64,000 nucleotides of DNA from a virus. Below are positions 1-7,685 of this stretch, piece after piece. The stretch covers positions 1-64,000 of IMG/VR virus record IMGVR_UViG_3300023096_000002. One strand, written 5' to 3'. The position numbers were made by a program, and so were the translations under genes. Positions within the stretch are counted from its first letter, which is position 1, and every line of letters begins with the position of its first letter. Below the pieces are notes generated by a model. That model was not told where the DNA came from, ran no database searches, and was given only the letters and a program-made list of their open reading frames with translations.

Positions 1-480
1 GCAAAGGCTGCGTTCATGGACCCAGACAGTGGCATCGATATATTCCTTTCAAACCCTGCCGCCGGAGGAACCGGACTCAACCTTCAGGGAGAATGCGCCA
101 CTGCGATCTATTATAACAACTCATTCAACGCCGTCCATCGCTGGCAGTCGGAAGATCGCATTCACCGGATTGGTACATACAAGACCATCACTTATATCGA
201 TCTCGTTGCGAAAAGTTCCGTTGACATAAAGGTCCTTCAGAACCTGAAGAAGAAGCGCGACTTCCAGACTTTGGTGTTGGATGATATTCGTATCATGATG
301 GAGGAAGAGACCGAAGAGGAAATCATTGCTCGCGCCAAGGAATGGCTGGAGCTTGAGCGCAATCCTCCGGAAGACACTTGGGCGTCTAAGGATGAAGAAC
401 CCGACTGGCGTGCCGCGCTTGAACCCGCACCGAAACAAGTAGATGCTCGTGATGACATCTTTGATCCAAGGAACTGGTAA
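1..480 (+). CDS. SNF2-family helicase, C-terminal part (5' end outside window)
   Basis: The reading frame is open from base 1, so the gene starts upstream of the window. What remains is the end of the second RecA-like lobe of a superfamily 2 helicase. Motif V is seen as NPAAGGTGLNLQ, and motif VI as RWQSEDRIHRIGT with the two arginine fingers of the Q..R.HR.G signature. A long acidic, glutamate-rich tail follows (EEETEEE). Phage SNF2-like proteins of this kind usually act as DNA translocases in replication or recombination. The 14 nt between the visible stop and neighbouring features leave no room for a promoter: the next gene starts at the base after this stop. Confidence 0.9.
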   Translation, partial: AKAAFMDPDSGIDIFLSNPAAGGTGLNLQGECATAIYYNNSFNAVHRWQSEDRIHRIGTYKTITYIDLVAKSSVDIKVLQNLKKKRDFQTLVLDDIRIMMEEETEEEIIARAKEWLELERNPPEDTWASKDEEPDWRAALEPAPKQVDARDDIFDPRNW

Positions 481-762
481 ATGACTGACATCCTCATGAT
501 TGAAGGTGCTGACAAATTTCATGGTGCTCCCAAAGACTGGAAGCCTGAACATGGAACGTGCAGCACTTTGCCGACTAAGACAATATTGAACGACGGTCGT
601 TCCTGGGACGTAAGTGCTTGGGAAATTTCCGATGATGAGCGTGCCGCTATCGCCGCCGGAGCAGCCCTATTCCTTTGGGTCAGCGCTCCTTTTCATCCAG
701 TGGTCGCGATCACGGTTCAGAATGTGGACTACCGGGAAAAGCCCAAAGAGGAAGAAGCTTGA
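481..762 (+). CDS. Hypothetical small protein
   Basis: This 93-residue protein starts on the base after the helicase stop codon, so it is translationally coupled to it. No family is recognised. The centre has a short hydrophobic stretch (AAGAALFLWVSAPF) too weak to call a membrane segment, and the C-terminus is acidic and lysine-rich. It probably belongs to the same operon as the helicase. Confidence 0.75.
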   Translation: MTDILMIEGADKFHGAPKDWKPEHGTCSTLPTKTILNDGRSWDVSAWEISDDERAAIAAGAALFLWVSAPFHPVVAITVQNVDYREKPKEEEA

Positions 763-1052
763 TGGGAAATTACACCAAAAGGCAGAGAGCTATTTTGGCC
801 GTTCTCTCTGAATGGCAGTCGCATAGCAAGAGCGTCATCTCATTGGATGTGCTTCATAAGGAACTGGCTACCGAGCCTACGATGAACTGGACAAGGAATG
901 GCATCGCTAATACCATGCGTGACCTTATCCGGAAGCTGCCAGATGATGACTGCCTACTGCGGAGCAACGGTTTGCGCGGGCGCGGTCACAAGGTCGAATA
1001 TCTCTTCAACGGAAACATAGGGAACCTGCTCCGTGAACCAATTGCTGCATGA
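762..1052 (+). CDS. Hypothetical small basic protein
   Basis: The chosen ATG at 762 overlaps the previous stop (TGATG) and gives 96 residues starting MGNYTKRQRAILAVL. Longer in-frame starts lie inside the upstream gene and read poorly. The pattern of helices followed by a basic stretch (MNWTRNGIANTMRDLIRKL) resembles a winged-helix DNA-binding fold. That is inference only; no family was recognised. Confidence 0.75.
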   Translation: MGNYTKRQRAILAVLSEWQSHSKSVISLDVLHKELATEPTMNWTRNGIANTMRDLIRKLPDDDCLLRSNGLRGRGHKVEYLFNGNIGNLLREPIAA

Positions 1053-1362
1053 TTATGTCCGTAGCGGGCATTTCACCATGAGCCTCAGCGAGCGCCAGAT
1101 AGAAACGCTCCTGATCCTATATGAGCACGGCTATGGCGCGTGGCTGGCGGGCAAAGCCCTACCCAAGGCCAGCAGCGCGGGCGTTGTGCAGCTCATAAAG
1201 CTGGAACAGAAGGGGCTTATCGAGCGCCCTCAGCCTAACCGTGGTTGGATCGTAACAAAGGCTGGAGAACTCATAGGTCAACTGCTTCTTGAGGCTGGCT
1301 TCAAGGTCCCAGCGATATACGATAATTATCAAGGGAGTGAAGCCGTTGGCGCTGCCGAATAG
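1033..1362 (+). CDS. Small winged-helix-like protein
   Basis: 109 residues, overlapping the previous gene by 20 nt. An internal ATG at 1078 would give a 94-residue form that starts right at the helical domain (MSLSERQIETLLILYEHGYG). The sequence LIKLEQKGLIERPQPNRGWIV looks like the recognition helix and beta wing of MarR or phage winged-helix proteins. It is probably a small DNA-binding protein with unknown target. Confidence 0.65.
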   Translation: MNQLLHDYVRSGHFTMSLSERQIETLLILYEHGYGAWLAGKALPKASSAGVVQLIKLEQKGLIERPQPNRGWIVTKAGELIGQLLLEAGFKVPAIYDNYQGSEAVGAAE

Positions 1363-1867
1363 CCTTCTACCAGAAGTAGAGATCAATGACTGTGGCGGAC
1401 AAGTTACGGAACTGCTCAGCCAGATGATGACTAAGATGGTCATCCACGGTGTGCCGATGAGCGAAAATGAATGTGCAGCCGTCATGGCCGCTATGTTGAT
1501 CTCTTCGGCGAACCATGAAGCCAATAAACAGGATGGGCGCATCAGTCGCGAGTACGATCTAAACATCGGCCTAAGAGCACGTGACTCAGCAGGTTGGTAT
1601 TTAGCCCAAGAACACTTCAGTAAAGTGTGGTACGACTGTATCACGCGACAACAGCTTGTGCTAGTATCTTATGGACAGCTAGCAATCATGGATGGTCTAT
1701 GGTGCTATGGAGCTATCAGTTTTGAAAACTACCAGAAGCGTAAACCGTCCAACGTTACATATTTCCCCGTCGCCGAATTTCATATGGCTTTGGATGATAA
1801 GGGTGCGGAACGGTTTACTTTCACTGGTAAGTACATTGCGCCGCCTGGAGGTCCAGAACTTGCTTGA
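1337..1867 (+). CDS. Hypothetical protein
   Basis: About 176 residues if it starts at GTG 1337 (MKPLALPNSLLPEVEIND). An ATG at 1289 would add a basic N-terminus read out of frame over the previous gene. An AAGGGA stretch touches the GTG, which is closer than ideal, so the start is uncertain. Composition and codon use look genuine; no domain recognised. Confidence 0.6.
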   Translation: MKPLALPNSLLPEVEINDCGGQVTELLSQMMTKMVIHGVPMSENECAAVMAAMLISSANHEANKQDGRISREYDLNIGLRARDSAGWYLAQEHFSKVWYDCITRQQLVLVSYGQLAIMDGLWCYGAISFENYQKRKPSNVTYFPVAEFHMALDDKGAERFTFTGKYIAPPGGPELA

Positions 1868-2000
1868 AATTCTGCAGCCGTACATTGTGACTTGGGAACG
1901 TGCTAAACGCAATCGCCGCCCGCGTATGACTTGGCGGTTCACATATGGCGGCATCATGGCTGGCTTTACGGAGCCAGTTGGTATCAAATTATGGGTGTGA
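1860..2000 (+). CDS. Small hypothetical protein, TTG start
   Basis: 46 residues beginning LEILQPYIVTWERAKRNRRP after the initiator. It starts at TTG 1860, overlapping the previous stop by 8 nt. A perfect GGAGGT lies at 1847-1852, seven bases upstream, and decides the start. Its stop overlaps the ATG of the peptidase gene by 10 nt. Basic middle and weakly hydrophobic end; function unknown. A holin-like role beside the peptidase is possible but not supported by a clear membrane span. Confidence 0.55.
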   Translation: MLEILQPYIVTWERAKRNRRPRMTWRFTYGGIMAGFTEPVGIKLWV

Positions 2001-2617
2001 GCTGTATAGCTCATATTGTGTTCAAACTGATTTGCGTGGTTGGCGGAAACGACCCTGCACCTCAGGAACTCATATACGGAAGAGCAGTCGTGTCGGCACA
2101 AACCGATATGTTCTTTCATACTCCCATAGTCGGTCCTCTGGTCGCTTGGAAAGTTAATGCGAAGTCTCTTCCAGCGACCAGAGAACTGCCCGTTTTGGTG
2201 TCCTATGCTCCGCTCCCAAAAAGGGTGGATGGGTTCTTCAAACTGAACCCGAACTTGTTCAAATTGAAAGATGGCAACGAGCAAACCGCCTGTTTCAAGA
2301 AGAACAAGAAACTAGGACAACTGATGGCTACCGTCCGTCAACACTACGGCAAACCGCTGATAGTGGACAGTGGTTACAGGAGTCCTAAATATAACGCCGG
2401 AGTGAGCGGCGCAAAGAACAGCGCTCACATGAGATGCAACGCTGTTGATTTTCAAATTGCCGGAGTGAGCAAACAAGCTCTGGCATCGTACCTGCGAACT
2501 ATTCCAGGTGTAGGCGGTGTGGGATTGTATTGTAATTCCGATCCGGTGCATATGGACGTTGAGCGTCGCAGGGATTGGAACTGGAGCTGTAAAGCTTCAC
2601 TAGCAAAGGGAAAATGA
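1991..2617 (+). CDS. M15-family peptidase (peptidoglycan-cleaving)
   Basis: 208 residues from ATG 1991. The C-terminal half is a Peptidase_M15_3/YcbK-like domain: SGYRSPKYN (about 127-135) is followed by zinc-site residues His146 and Asp153 in SAHMRCNAVD, and by His187 in VHMDV. Such enzymes cleave peptide bonds of peptidoglycan stems. The N-terminus has a moderately hydrophobic run (about 5-18) that could be a weak signal or anchor. It lies apart from the muramidase-spanin cassette and faces it across a shared terminator. It may be a second lysin or a virion-associated wall enzyme. Confidence 0.8.
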   Translation: MGVSCIAHIVFKLICVVGGNDPAPQELIYGRAVVSAQTDMFFHTPIVGPLVAWKVNAKSLPATRELPVLVSYAPLPKRVDGFFKLNPNLFKLKDGNEQTACFKKNKKLGQLMATVRQHYGKPLIVDSGYRSPKYNAGVSGAKNSAHMRCNAVDFQIAGVSKQALASYLRTIPGVGGVGLYCNSDPVHMDVERRRDWNWSCKASLAKGK

Positions 2618-2618
2618 A

Positions 2619-2984
2619 ATGAACGACACTTTGAAAACTGCAATGAAGAATGTTGAACTTGAGCCTGCAATCGCTGCAGCGACTGTCGCTTCTGTTCAGG
2701 CGGATTACCGTCCGCCAGCATTCCGCATTCCGAATAGCGGCGCTGCAGGAATTGATCACGCCAACGTGACACATGGCACGGACATCAAAGCGGTTGCTGC
2801 TACGGATGATGCGATCATGCAGCTCGTCACGAAGCGTGACGCGGCGATGGCGGAAGCGCAGAAGCATATGGAAGCGGTTGCGTATCTCAACCATGAACTT
2901 ATGGTTGCGAATAACATCCGCGCCAGCCGCCATTTCGCCGCCAGCATGTTGGAGTTTGGCCTGAGTTTCAGCAAGGCAAAATAA
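2619..2984 (+). CDS. Hypothetical alanine-rich protein
   Basis: 121 residues starting one base after the peptidase stop. Predicted mostly helical, with an Ala/Glu/Lys-rich stretch (about 70-95). It ends directly at the terminator pair and is the last gene of the rightward block. No family recognised. Confidence 0.75.
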   Translation: MNDTLKTAMKNVELEPAIAAATVASVQADYRPPAFRIPNSGAAGIDHANVTHGTDIKAVAATDDAIMQLVTKRDAAMAEAQKHMEAVAYLNHELMVANNIRASRHFAASMLEFGLSFSKAK

Positions 2985-3016
2985 AGCCCGCCAGCGCGGT
3001 TTTGCGCTAACGGGCT
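2985..3016 (-). terminator. Leftward terminator hairpin
   Basis: AGCCCG and AGCGC pair with GCGCT and CGGGCT, giving an 11-bp stem with a small symmetric mismatch. On the minus strand the hairpin is followed by TTATTTTG, so it ends leftward transcription coming from the spanin genes. It starts one base after the stop of the last rightward gene. Confidence 0.7.
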
Positions 3017-3053
3017 ACCGGTATACCAGCCAATACCATGAACACGCTACAGA

Positions 3054-3087
3054 CCCGCTAGGCAAGCTCCCTAGCGGGTTTTATTTT
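3054..3087 (+). terminator. Rightward terminator hairpin
   Basis: CCCGCTAGG (3054-3062) pairs perfectly with CCTAGCGGG (3070-3078), followed by TTTTATTTT. This ends the rightward helicase-peptidase block. Its right arm overlaps the last codon of the leftward lipoprotein gene. Confidence 0.8.
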
Positions 3088-3379
3088 GCGCTGCTAGGGC
3101 GTCCCCATGCTGGCCGCATTCTGCAGGAGTGAGAAGGTCCGCCGCACAAAAGCGCACGATGGTCCTGTTGATCTTTGTCTGGTCCACAGGGGTCATCCCG
3201 ATAGCGCCAACGAGGTCAGTTCCCGTTACCGTTCTGAGATTTACCACAGTTGCGGGCGCGGTAGTCCCACACCCGACCAGCACGCTCGCAATCGTCATAA
3301 TCGAGTACAGCCTTGTTAGCTGCACTCCCAGCTTTCTGGTTTTGTCTTTCGACATCACGTAACGCATTGTCACCGCCAT
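3071..3379 (-). CDS. Probable outer-membrane spanin lipoprotein (Rz1-like)
   Basis: Up to 102 residues. A basic N-terminus and hydrophobic stretch run into a lipobox, LVGC followed by GTT, at about residues 34-37, so the mature protein would be an outer-membrane lipoprotein. In-frame starts exist at 3379, 3367 and 3355, and none has a strong ribosome site. The 5' part lies inside the upstream membrane-protein gene in another frame, the typical Rz/Rz1 overlap. The position after endolysin supports a spanin role in outer-membrane disruption. The mature part is not proline-rich as in lambda Rz1. Confidence 0.65.
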   Translation of the reverse strand: MAVTMRYVMSKDKTRKLGVQLTRLYSIMTIASVLVGCGTTAPATVVNLRTVTGTDLVGAIGMTPVDQTKINRTIVRFCAADLLTPAECGQHGDALAAQNKTR

Positions 3380-3455
3380 AGTTGTAGATGGACACTCCGA
3401 TGAACATCAGGACGGCAGCGATCGCGAGGAGGCCTACTATCCTGATGCTGCTCAT
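3216..3455 (-). CDS. Probable inner-membrane spanin (Rz-like)
   Basis: 79 residues with one N-terminal membrane helix (about 5-25, IVGLLAIAAVLMFIGVSIY), then a soluble helical part ending in a small Cys-containing motif (DYDDCERAGRVW ... ARNC). ATG 3455 overlaps the endolysin stop (ATGA). The lipoprotein gene starts inside it. The periplasmic part is shorter than in classical i-spanins, so another lysis-accessory role is possible. Confidence 0.6.
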   Translation of the reverse strand: MSSIRIVGLLAIAAVLMFIGVSIYNYGGDNALRDVERQNQKAGSAANKAVLDYDDCERAGRVWDYRARNCGKSQNGNGN

Positions 3456-4555
3456 GCGAGGTCTTCCGTTCCGTTGAATGAGCGATCCTTCTTATACCAG
3501 CCATAGGCGGCATAAGCGAGACCGCCGATTGCCAGCGTCGCACTGAGGACCGTGAGCCCTCCCGTGACGTAGTCAATGAACGGGCTACCGGCGAGACCGG
3601 CGACCTGTTGCACGGCTTCATCAATGGAGCCTTTGGCGGCTTGGATTGTAGCCGCTCCGCCAATACCGCTGATGAGACCATTCTTGACGGTCTTGTTTTC
3701 CAGGATGGGCTGAGTGCCGAGGTTTTCCTCCGGATTGCTTTTCAGCTTTTGGAGGCTAGCCATAGTCAGCTTGCCAGCAACGCCGTCGGCTTCAAGGCCA
3801 TTGGTCGTCTGATATGTCCGCAGAGCCTTTTCGGTGGAACCGCCGAAGTCACCGTCTACGACAAGTGAGAAGCCAGCTCGCACCAAAAGGTTTTGAAGTT
3901 CGCGGACTGCCGGACCTTTGCTACCGACGCGCAGCATTCCAGCCGAGGTCGGTGGAACATCCGCCATTGCCTTGCCGACGAGACTTTCATAGTTCGCCTT
4001 CATCTTGACGTCGTACTTATTCTTGGCGTAGTCCTTGCCATTGTAGATACGCGCCACGGCAGACCAGTCACCGCGCTTGAGGTGAGGGATGATACCGCTC
4101 TTGTCCAAGAACAACGCCATCGCCTGGAGCTGTCCAAGGAACCCGGACCGCACCTCTTTTTCAAAGGTCAGCGCACTGGCATAGCCGAGCCATTTCCAAT
4201 GCGCACCCATGACTTGACCAATACCCCATGAGCAAGAGCTGATGGCTGCAGTGACGTCAAGCTTTTTACCGCGTGCGAGCAGGGCATAACGGCCCGCTTG
4301 ATCCTTGGGGTTTTTGACGCCGCCGACCTTGGGGCTTGCGAGACCGAGACTTACCGCCTTGTCCCGCAGAGCTTCCTGGATAAGCTTGAAGAAGTAATGA
4401 CCCTCCCAGCGAATGAGAGGTTCATCACGACCGTCCACGATGGCGAAGACCTGTCCGTTGGTTTCAGTCAACATGAACGCCAGCAGCTTGTTGACGTCAA
4501 CGCCAATGTCGTGGGCAAGTTCACCGATAGTCCTGTTTTGTTCAGAATTGAACAT
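3452..4555 (-). CDS. Endolysin: muramidase + peptidoglycan-binding domain + C-terminal membrane segment
   Basis: 367 residues from ATG 4555; the longer upstream frame runs into the fibre gene and is not used. Residues about 1-195 resemble the DUF3380 N-acetylmuramidase family, with an early acidic TETNG segment in place of the usual ESG and the RWEGHYF signature. Residues about 205-270 are a PG_binding_1 repeat (RVGSKGPAVRELQNLL ... DGDFG). The last 60 residues hold a hydrophobic helix (GGLTVLSATLAIGGLAYAAY) followed by lysines. A C-terminal membrane span is unusual for an endolysin and could hold the enzyme at the membrane until holin action. Confidence 0.85.
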   Translation of the reverse strand: MFNSEQNRTIGELAHDIGVDVNKLLAFMLTETNGQVFAIVDGRDEPLIRWEGHYFFKLIQEALRDKAVSLGLASPKVGGVKNPKDQAGRYALLARGKKLDVTAAISSCSWGIGQVMGAHWKWLGYASALTFEKEVRSGFLGQLQAMALFLDKSGIIPHLKRGDWSAVARIYNGKDYAKNKYDVKMKANYESLVGKAMADVPPTSAGMLRVGSKGPAVRELQNLLVRAGFSLVVDGDFGGSTEKALRTYQTTNGLEADGVAGKLTMASLQKLKSNPEENLGTQPILENKTVKNGLISGIGGAATIQAAKGSIDEAVQQVAGLAGSPFIDYVTGGLTVLSATLAIGGLAYAAYGWYKKDRSFNGTEDLA

Positions 4556-4574
4556 ATGTCGTTCTTTCTTTGAG

Positions 4575-6737
4575 TTAAGCGAGGTCACCGGCGAGGTGCC
4601 AAGTATCCGTTGCGACTTTGGTGAGGACGAATGCTGCATAGCTCACGTTCCTGAGAGCCAGCGTGTCCGGAGTATTAACTGTCACGCCGCCAGCGGCGAC
4701 GAACGTTGTTTGTCCACTGGAGCTAATCCCAGTCAGTGTAGTGCCAATTGGGAAAGCGACAGTAGCGTTTGCCGGGATAGTGACCGTCTTGGCAGTTGCG
4801 CCACTCAGCATCACATACTTATCCCACCAAGCGAGAGCGATGGAAAAGACCCCGACTGTTGAAATATCCAGAGGCTCAACGAGGTCGTCAAGTCTCCAGG
4901 TAGCACCAGTGAAGCCGATTGCGAATGCGGCATTGTATGGAATAGCAGCGTTCGCAACGTAGCGCCGTCCATTCCGTGTTACAATATCACCAGCCAGATA
5001 GCGCCGCGTTTGGAACCATGCGCCGCGCACCTTACTCATCGGTGTCCAGTTTGCATTGTTGAACGGGTCTGGAGCGCCCGCTATGATGGCGACCTCAGCT
5101 TTGAAGAACTCGTGGACGTCACTACCGTTAACGTTCGCAAACCAGTACACGAGATCATCAATGAGGAACGCATTGGCCTGCCAGCGACCGCGATACTTGC
5201 TACGATCACCAATCAGGTCCCAAAGGTTGGGATTGAATGCGCCGGGAGTAGGAACGCCAGCCGCCTTCGCCCGCCATATGCCATATGTTCCGCTGACAGT
5301 GTCACCAGAAGCGAACGCGGCGACTTCGTAACCGGCATAGGCTTTGGTATTGTCATAGTCCCTGATCAGAAGGGTAGACCCACCGAAGCTGATGAGCCGC
5401 CAAGTCTGACCAGTAGTGCCAATGACAAATGCAGTGCCAGCAGGAATATCAGCATTCGCAGCATAGTATTTCCCGTCCGTGTATTGGATGACTGCATCCT
5501 GCGCATAGGCGACATCCGGTGTGAACGGCGGGGCGGCGCTGCCGGAAATCTCTTTCCAAGTAGCACCAGTCGTACCGATCGTGAATGCCGTCGTCAGCGG
5601 AATATCCGCATTGGCACGGTAGATGAGGTCATCCTTGACGACCAGCTGACCAGCAAGATACTGGACGTTGGTAAAGCCCGGACCGCGCGGCAGGTTGTTG
5701 GCGATGGACCAATCCCCTACGAACTTGTTCCGTTCGCCGCCGATGAGATACCACGGTCCGGCGGGCGCTGGCGAAAACGCTCCCGGTACGACCGGTACAT
5801 TGGTCCGATAGAGAAGCCCGTTCACCGTGACAACGGAATATTGAACGTAGCTCTTCGTCGCAGAGTGCTCCAAAATAACGGTCTGGGTAGTATCAACGAG
5901 ACGCCATGTCTGACCAGTAGTACCGATCACAAAGGCAGTGCCAGCCGGAATGTCATCATTCGCGGCGTAGACCTTACCCTGATATTGGATCACTGCATCC
6001 TTGAGGTAATTCTCGGATGGGTCGAACTCAGAGAAGTCACTTGCGGAAACTTCATACCAAGTCGCGCCAGTCGTGCCGATCGTGAACACCGTGCCAGCCG
6101 GGATAGACGCGTTCGGTGAATAAAGCTTTTTGGACTTGCGGACCAGATTGTTGACAACGTAGGTCCGGTTCTGCACCCATTCGCCGACATAGAGCTGGAA
6201 CGTTACCGCCTGCACCTTACGGAATACGCCATTCCGGCAATACATGAGATAGTCATCATTGGTGTTTGGAGCACCAATCTCGCTGTCGCAGAGGTAGGCC
6301 TGGATCAGTTGGAACAAACCAGCCTCACCGTCAATCAACAGTTTGCGGATCGTAGCGCCATCACAATAGATGATGGCAGCGCCGGTCTCTGTCCCTGGAC
6401 CTTCCGGAGAGATGCACAGTAGTTCACCAGTCTGGCTACCCGCGAAGTCCGCCACCCATGCGAGGAAGGCAGTTGCGAGATTGTTATATTCTGAACACTC
6501 CCAGAGGCCTTCCGGGTCCATCGTAGCCGCCAGATTTACCAGCTCCGATACGATGGCATTGACTTGACGATTTTCAACAGCGACGGAGCAGTCATTCGGT
6601 AGCGCCGTCATGTCGCAGTCTATGTTGAAAGGGACAGGCGGGACCAGCACTCCATCAACGTTAGGCGGATTGGTCGGCAGGTGAGTGTCAGGGTCTCTGA
6701 CAACTACACCGCCAGCGTTCGGGAAAATACCGGTCAT
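4575..6737 (-). CDS. Large tail fibre protein with repeated beta modules
   Basis: 720 residues. The N-terminal 100 residues resemble the next fibre gene (both begin M-GIFP-AG and carry a SE(L/I)-N ... CS ... NL pattern) and probably attach to the baseplate. From about 185 onward at least six modules of about 45-50 residues repeat the pattern Y..G.(V/L)....(K/R).Y.AN..IPA.TAF.IG.TG.TW. This resembles the sugar-binding CBM5/12 fold, so host-surface binding is likely. The last 85 residues form a separate module ending in W-LAGDL, shared with the collagen-like fibre at 31464-32669. Confidence 0.8.
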   Translation of the reverse strand: MTGIFPNAGGVVVRDPDTHLPTNPPNVDGVLVPPVPFNIDCDMTALPNDCSVAVENRQVNAIVSELVNLAATMDPEGLWECSEYNNLATAFLAWVADFAGSQTGELLCISPEGPGTETGAAIIYCDGATIRKLLIDGEAGLFQLIQAYLCDSEIGAPNTNDDYLMYCRNGVFRKVQAVTFQLYVGEWVQNRTYVVNNLVRKSKKLYSPNASIPAGTVFTIGTTGATWYEVSASDFSEFDPSENYLKDAVIQYQGKVYAANDDIPAGTAFVIGTTGQTWRLVDTTQTVILEHSATKSYVQYSVVTVNGLLYRTNVPVVPGAFSPAPAGPWYLIGGERNKFVGDWSIANNLPRGPGFTNVQYLAGQLVVKDDLIYRANADIPLTTAFTIGTTGATWKEISGSAAPPFTPDVAYAQDAVIQYTDGKYYAANADIPAGTAFVIGTTGQTWRLISFGGSTLLIRDYDNTKAYAGYEVAAFASGDTVSGTYGIWRAKAAGVPTPGAFNPNLWDLIGDRSKYRGRWQANAFLIDDLVYWFANVNGSDVHEFFKAEVAIIAGAPDPFNNANWTPMSKVRGAWFQTRRYLAGDIVTRNGRRYVANAAIPYNAAFAIGFTGATWRLDDLVEPLDISTVGVFSIALAWWDKYVMLSGATAKTVTIPANATVAFPIGTTLTGISSSGQTTFVAAGGVTVNTPDTLALRNVSYAAFVLTKVATDTWHLAGDLA

Positions 6738-6746
6738 GTTAGTTCC

Positions 6747-7673
6747 TTAAGAAATCTTGTGGATTTTCCAGATGCGGGTATTTTCAGTTCCGGGACCGAC
6801 TTCGTGACGGGAGACCCACACATTGGTTTCGTTCGGAACGTAGCACCCCTGAGAAGCTACGCGACTGCTACCAAAAGTCATAAACGAGTTAGGCGCGATC
6901 CGTTCGAAGGTCATCGCGCCGAACTGATGGATGGCGTAGCCGCCGCCCGGACCAGTGTCGTCAAGATAAACAGAGGAGACGGCGGCGTCGCCTTGATTGA
7001 AGGCGAAAGGTGCAAATTCAATACCGGGCGTCACGCCGTCACCGTTGTAAAAGCGGGCTTTCCAAGGGTTCTTGATATACAGCCCGTCGCAGTCCGCAAG
7101 GCTGAACATCAAGCTGTCCCGCGTGTCATTGTTCGGAAACAGAATTTCCTGCCCTGTGACGTAGCGCGGCGCACCCTGCGAGACGGCCGGGAGGTTAGCG
7201 ATGATGAGCTGCAACAAGGAATTGATAACGATCTTGCCTTGAGCTCCATCGAAGCAACCTGCGAGACTATCGTCAAGGTCCGGAGTGAGAACATCCGGCA
7301 GAGAGCAAAGCGTAGCCATTCGATTAAGAATGTCCTGGATCGGCATCTTGCCCTGAACGCCCGCCAAGCAAGCCATGACGAAGTCATCAGAGAGGTCGCC
7401 TGTCGGATGGATGACGCCGCGAGCGCACCAGTTGTTGATCTTCTGAAGAGTCTTCTTCAGATTATCTGTTGCGGAGCAATTGTAGTCATCGCCGAGCGCA
7501 TTCACGGCATTGCCGATTTCGCTGATGATGAAGTTCATTGCCACTGGATCAAAGCGCGGTGCGCAATTGTTCCGATAGAACAGCGCATCGCAACCGGGAA
7601 TAGTTTCAAGACCGGTGTCACCTCCGGTAGTGTTTGGAGCGCTGATGCCAGCGGATGGGAAAATACCGGCCAT
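6747..7673 (-). CDS. Tail fibre / receptor-binding protein
   Basis: 308 residues. The N-terminus (MAGIFPSAG) and the first 100 residues match the layout of the fibre encoded just downstream, suggesting a common attachment domain and a duplicated origin. The middle has two DDSLAGCFDGAQGK-like units. The C-terminus is glycine- and aromatic-rich, as in receptor-binding tips. It sits between the gp48-like baseplate gene and the large fibre gene, the usual place for fibres in Mu-type tail clusters. Confidence 0.7.
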   Translation of the reverse strand: MAGIFPSAGISAPNTTGGDTGLETIPGCDALFYRNNCAPRFDPVAMNFIISEIGNAVNALGDDYNCSATDNLKKTLQKINNWCARGVIHPTGDLSDDFVMACLAGVQGKMPIQDILNRMATLCSLPDVLTPDLDDSLAGCFDGAQGKIVINSLLQLIIANLPAVSQGAPRYVTGQEILFPNNDTRDSLMFSLADCDGLYIKNPWKARFYNGDGVTPGIEFAPFAFNQGDAAVSSVYLDDTGPGGGYAIHQFGAMTFERIAPNSFMTFGSSRVASQGCYVPNETNVWVSRHEVGPGTENTRIWKIHKIS

Positions 7674-7685
7674 AGAAAGTCCTCG

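Noticed and set aside
5010-6119. Long plus-strand frame opposite the large fibre
   Set aside because: It mirrors the repeated fibre modules and reads as an Arg/Ser-rich shadow.
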